A DNA stretch of 64,000 nt. It comes from Epinephelus fuscoguttatus. Lineage: Eukaryota > Chordata > Actinopteri > Perciformes > Serranidae. The DNA lies in NCBI RefSeq assembly GCF_011397635.1, contig NC_064770.1, forward strand, positions 21,483,707-21,547,706, in the 5' to 3' direction. Shown here piece by piece: positions 61,310 through 64,000 of the stretch. The position numbers and the translations under genes are program-made. The notes under the pieces were generated by a model. It was not told the DNA's origin. It worked only from the letters and a program-made list of their open reading frames with translations, and ran no database searches. The number at the start of each line of letters is the position of its first letter. Positions within the stretch are counted from its first letter, which is position 1.

Positions 61310-61633
61310 GCTCCAGCCTCCCTCTTCCTGTCCTGACAGTCTTCCCTCCGTCCAGTGCTGAGCTCCAGTCCAACAAAGCCTCTCTGGTCTGTCTGTCCAG
61401 TCAGTCTGTGCCTTTTGCAGATGTGAGCTGGTTGCTTGGTGGGAGTCCAGTGAGCAGTGGATCTCTACCAGCACCGCTGTTCAGCAAGCAGACCAGACCT
61501 TCCAAATCAGCAGCTATCCGCCCAGACGTCAGACTGGAACATGGATAAGGTTTACACATGTACAGTGTCTTTGGGCTCCCAGACTGCAGAGAAAAACATC
61601 AACAAGTCCCACTGTCCCACTGAAGAACAGTAG
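61310..61633 (+). pseudogene. IgL constant exon C3, frameshifted
   Basis: Same exon as C1 (SLPLPVLTVFPPSSAELQ, LSSQSVPFADVSWLLGG), but 324 bp against 329 in C1. One base is missing in AGCAGTGGATCTC (C1: AGCAGTGGGATCTC) and four in AGCTATCCGCCCAG (C1: AGCTATCTGGCCGTCCAG). The net loss of five bases keeps the frame broken, so the second half of the domain, with its Cys and the C-terminal Cys, is out of frame. It is either a pseudogene or an assembly error. Confidence 0.85.
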
Positions 61634-61803
61634 AGGAGCACAATGAGCATTTAACATCTGCTTCTTTACTCTTTGTGCTCTTTGCTCATTACAAGCTTTA
61701 CATGTTAGAAAAGATGTGTCTGCATGCTTGTAATAAATGTTGTGACACTTAGGTGGAGGTGTTGTATCAGCTTTGCAAATGCTGCAGTTCTTCAACAATC
61801 ATT

Positions 61804-61809
61804 CAATAA
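61804..61809 (+). terminator. C3 poly(A) signal
   Basis: AATAAA in TTCAATAAAAGAAA, about 170 bp after the stop. Confidence 0.6.
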
Positions 61810-62197
61810 AAGAAAAAAAAAAAGTTGAAAAAGTGTTTGTATTTATTTGTACTTGTGAAAACATCATTTAAAAGGATAATGTTCTGCAAATGTTGTCACC
61901 TTGACTAGATTGTATTTTTCTCCTGTTGTTCATCTCACTGATAATAATCCTGGACACAAAGAACAGAGCTTGTTTCTTTAATATTTATATTCAAAATCAT
62001 AAAGCAACATTGTTATTAGGTGTTAATTTGCAATAAAAGCACAGCAGAAAGATGAATATGACTTTGCCTTGTTTTAGTTGCTCACAGTGGTTAAGACGTT
62101 AGAAAAATCAGATGACATGAGCAAATGAAAGTGAGTTTTCATCCTCCATCAGTGAAGCATCACCTCTCTACTCCTCCCTCTCTTCCTTCCCAGGATG

Positions 62198-62239
62198 CAC
62201 CTGCAGGCCTCCTCTCCTTATTTATAGCTCCATGTAAAT
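62198..62239 (+). promoter_or_regulatory. E-box/octamer-like block, copy 3
   Basis: CACCTG 62198-62203 and ATGTAAAT 62232-62239. Confidence 0.4.
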
Positions 62240-62676
62240 GAAGAGGTCAAGTGTCAGCTCTCTGTAAAATCAGAGGGAACTGTCTCTGACTGCAAACACA
62301 CTGAGAGTTGAATCATTAACAGGTTGTAAATCAAATACAGTTTACGTCTAATGTCTGTAAATTACAATATGTACATGTGAGCAGAGCCAAAGTTTATATC
62401 CTCTAGCAGATGTCTGTTGTTGACCTATGAAAAACCTGCTCAATGATACAAATATGATAAAGCTTTCATGCGTGAATTCCATCCATTAGGAACCAAAAAA
62501 AGTGACATTCATCTATACTGAAGTATTTTGTGACATCATGACACTGAATTTAGTAAATCATCATCTACACTGGGTATAATGGATACATTGAAGAAGATGA
62601 GAGTGAGAAATGTGAGAAAGCATGCAGAGTGAAGCAAAGCTCCTCCTCCTGTCAGTCACTCTCAGTTTCAGTGTGC

Positions 62677-62684
62677 TATTAAAT
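62677..62684 (+). promoter_or_regulatory. TATA-like box of V8
   Basis: TATTAAAT about 110 bp before the V8 leader. Confidence 0.5.
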
Positions 62685-62787
62685 TGCTCCTCCAGCACCT
62701 CCTCTCCTCATCCTCCAAAGCCTGTGATCTGTCAGCAGTAAGCTGACTTTCCAAGTTACAAGGCCATTCTCAGCACACACTGACAAC

Positions 62788-63246
62788 ATGCTGGGGACCC
62801 TCTGCACTCTCATCACTGCTCTAACATGTAAGGAGGCTGACTTACTGCAGCTTTGACCTCATGTTGGATTCATCAGTCTGTGTGTTTCTCTTGACTCCAT
62901 GTCATCTTGTTGCTTCCAGGTGTGAGTGCTGTGACGGTGGTGACACAGAAGCCTCCTGTTGTGACGCTGAGGAAAGGAGAGACAGCCACCATGGACTGTA
63001 ACCTGGGGACTGTGACTGATAAAGCAGTCTGGTATAAACAGATTCCAGGAGGAGTTCCTCAGTATGTGCTGAAGTTTTTTCACAGCTGGAGCTCTGTACA
63101 GTATGGCTCTGGTTTCTCCTCTCCAAAGTTCACATCTAATCATCAGTCAACATCAGATTATCGTTTGATCATCAACAATGTGGAGGAGGGAGACTCAGCA
63201 GTCTATTACTGTCACACATGGGACGACTCTGCTAAAGAGGAGGTAT
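62788..63246 (+). CDS. IgL variable gene V8, family A
   Basis: Leader exon 62788-62827, 92-bp intron, V exon 62920-63246, frame open. It reads VSAVTVVTQKPPVVTLRKGE, first Cys in MDCNLGTVT, CDR1 DKAVW (one residue shorter than V2, V5 and V6), CDR2 FFHSWSSVQYGSG, second Cys in YYCHTWDDSAKEEV. Its J and C lie right of the window. It is the first V after C3. Confidence 0.93.
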
Positions 63247-63274
63247 CACAGTGATTTACACTGTGACAAAAACC
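63247..63274 (+). other. V8 recombination signal, 12-bp spacer
   Basis: Heptamer CACAGTG 63247-63253, 12-bp spacer, nonamer ACAAAAACC 63266-63274. Confidence 0.95.
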
Positions 63275-64000
63275 TCCTCACTGCATACTTCTGCTTTTTC
63301 AGAAACTCCCACTTGTTGACTTATAAAGCGATGATGTGCTGCAGCCAAACTCCCTAAAACTCAGTCTCAAACTCTACATCAGTAAACGCACTCCACCTAC
63401 ATCCTTACTATGTGATATTTTCATATTCAGGTTTTAAATCCAACTGTATTTTGCCACATATTATCTTTATGTTCACTGACACAGTTTTAGATACACAAAC
63501 TATGACAATTATTTTTTTCAATCAATCCTCTGGTGCCCAGGTAGTGACGATTGTTACACTTCCAGCTGCAGAAACTGTGACAGTAATGTCATGACATGAT
63601 TCCTGTTTCATGGGATAGACTCAGAGTCATCTGAAACATATCATAGTTTTATTTTCAGGTAAAACACCAAATGAAAATGCTGCTTTGAGCTCCTAACATA
63701 TCATCTATATTCACAGATTGTTTCCAATAAATGAATCACAGGAGACATTATTAATATGGAGCATGTTCACTTGGTGAGAGGACATTTCAGAAAAGTGTGA
63801 TGGAACTGAGATAAAAGATAAATAGTCATGTTTACTCTCAGTCAGTGAGTCAGTTTACTGGTAATTCATGTCAGTCATTGTTGGAATGCACATAATAGAA
63901 AGTAAATAACATCAAGGCATTGAATCAAAAGAGAAAATAAGGAAAACAAAAACACACACATGCTGTAGTTGATGAATGAATGAAAACAGAGTTCAGTGTT
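63275..64000. other. V flank and start of the next V promoter
   Basis: The flank matches that of V6 up to 63545. The last bases (TGAATGAATGAAAACAGAGT) are the lead-in seen before the V4 promoters, so the array goes on past the window. Confidence 0.6.

Noticed and set aside
40797-63274. Lambda light chain or T-cell receptor locus
   Set aside because: The V12/J23 signal layout excludes lambda. The C domain ends in CPTEEQ without connecting peptide or membrane segment, which excludes a TCR. Kappa-like L1/L3 was considered, but V and J sequences fit L2/sigma better.

Overview
The window is a piece of a teleost fish chromosome, most likely from a spiny-rayed (percomorph) fish. Genes are split by GT-AG introns. 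The acetyltransferase is the fish-only pineal AANAT2 type, the antibody light-chain genes are of the teleost L2 (sigma) kind, and introns and spacers carry fish-type LINE, SINE, hAT-like and palindromic elements. The species cannot be named from the sequence alone.

Layout. (1) 1-14.3 kb, plus strand: rhbdf1 (iRhom1), 16 visible coding exons, with the first exons left of the window. (2) 14.3-15.8 kb, minus strand: aanat2, a complete three-exon gene, tail to tail with rhbdf1. (3) 15.9-25.4 kb: a gene-free spacer with LINE and other repeats and a 3.7-kb AT-rich satellite (21.5-25.2 kb) that has a 112-bp higher-order period and three embedded SINE copies. (4) 25.5-37.9 kb, minus strand: mgrn1 (mahogunin RING E3 ligase), 16 coding exons adding up to 549 codons plus stop. 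(5) 38.6-39.5 kb: AAT/ATT microsatellite. (6) 39.7 kb to the window end, plus strand: an immunoglobulin light-chain array of repeated V-V-J-C clusters. It holds eight V genes plus one V fragment, two J segments, three C exons and the 3'UTR of a fourth, lost C. V genes carry 12-bp-spacer signals and J segments 23-bp-spacer signals. V3, V7 and C3 are broken, and C1 has lost its J.

How the parts work together. rhbdf1, aanat2 and mgrn1 look like an old syntenic neighbourhood: human RHBDF1 and MGRN1 are both at 16p13.3, while human AANAT lies beside the paralogue RHBDF2 at 17q25. In the light-chain array, RAG recombination would join a V to a downstream J, and splicing would join VJ to C. Each C is followed by a conserved block of about 1.15 kb with an E-box and an octamer-like site, then the promoter and leader of the next V.

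The most striking observation is that all eight V coding ends finish in GTAT directly before the heptamer, and both J segments start with GTAT directly after theirs. A 4-bp homology join would give the same in-frame Val-Phe-Gly junction each time. The second is C1: it has no J, has a V-type promoter fused just upstream, and has an open frame starting with a signal-like stretch that runs into the C domain.
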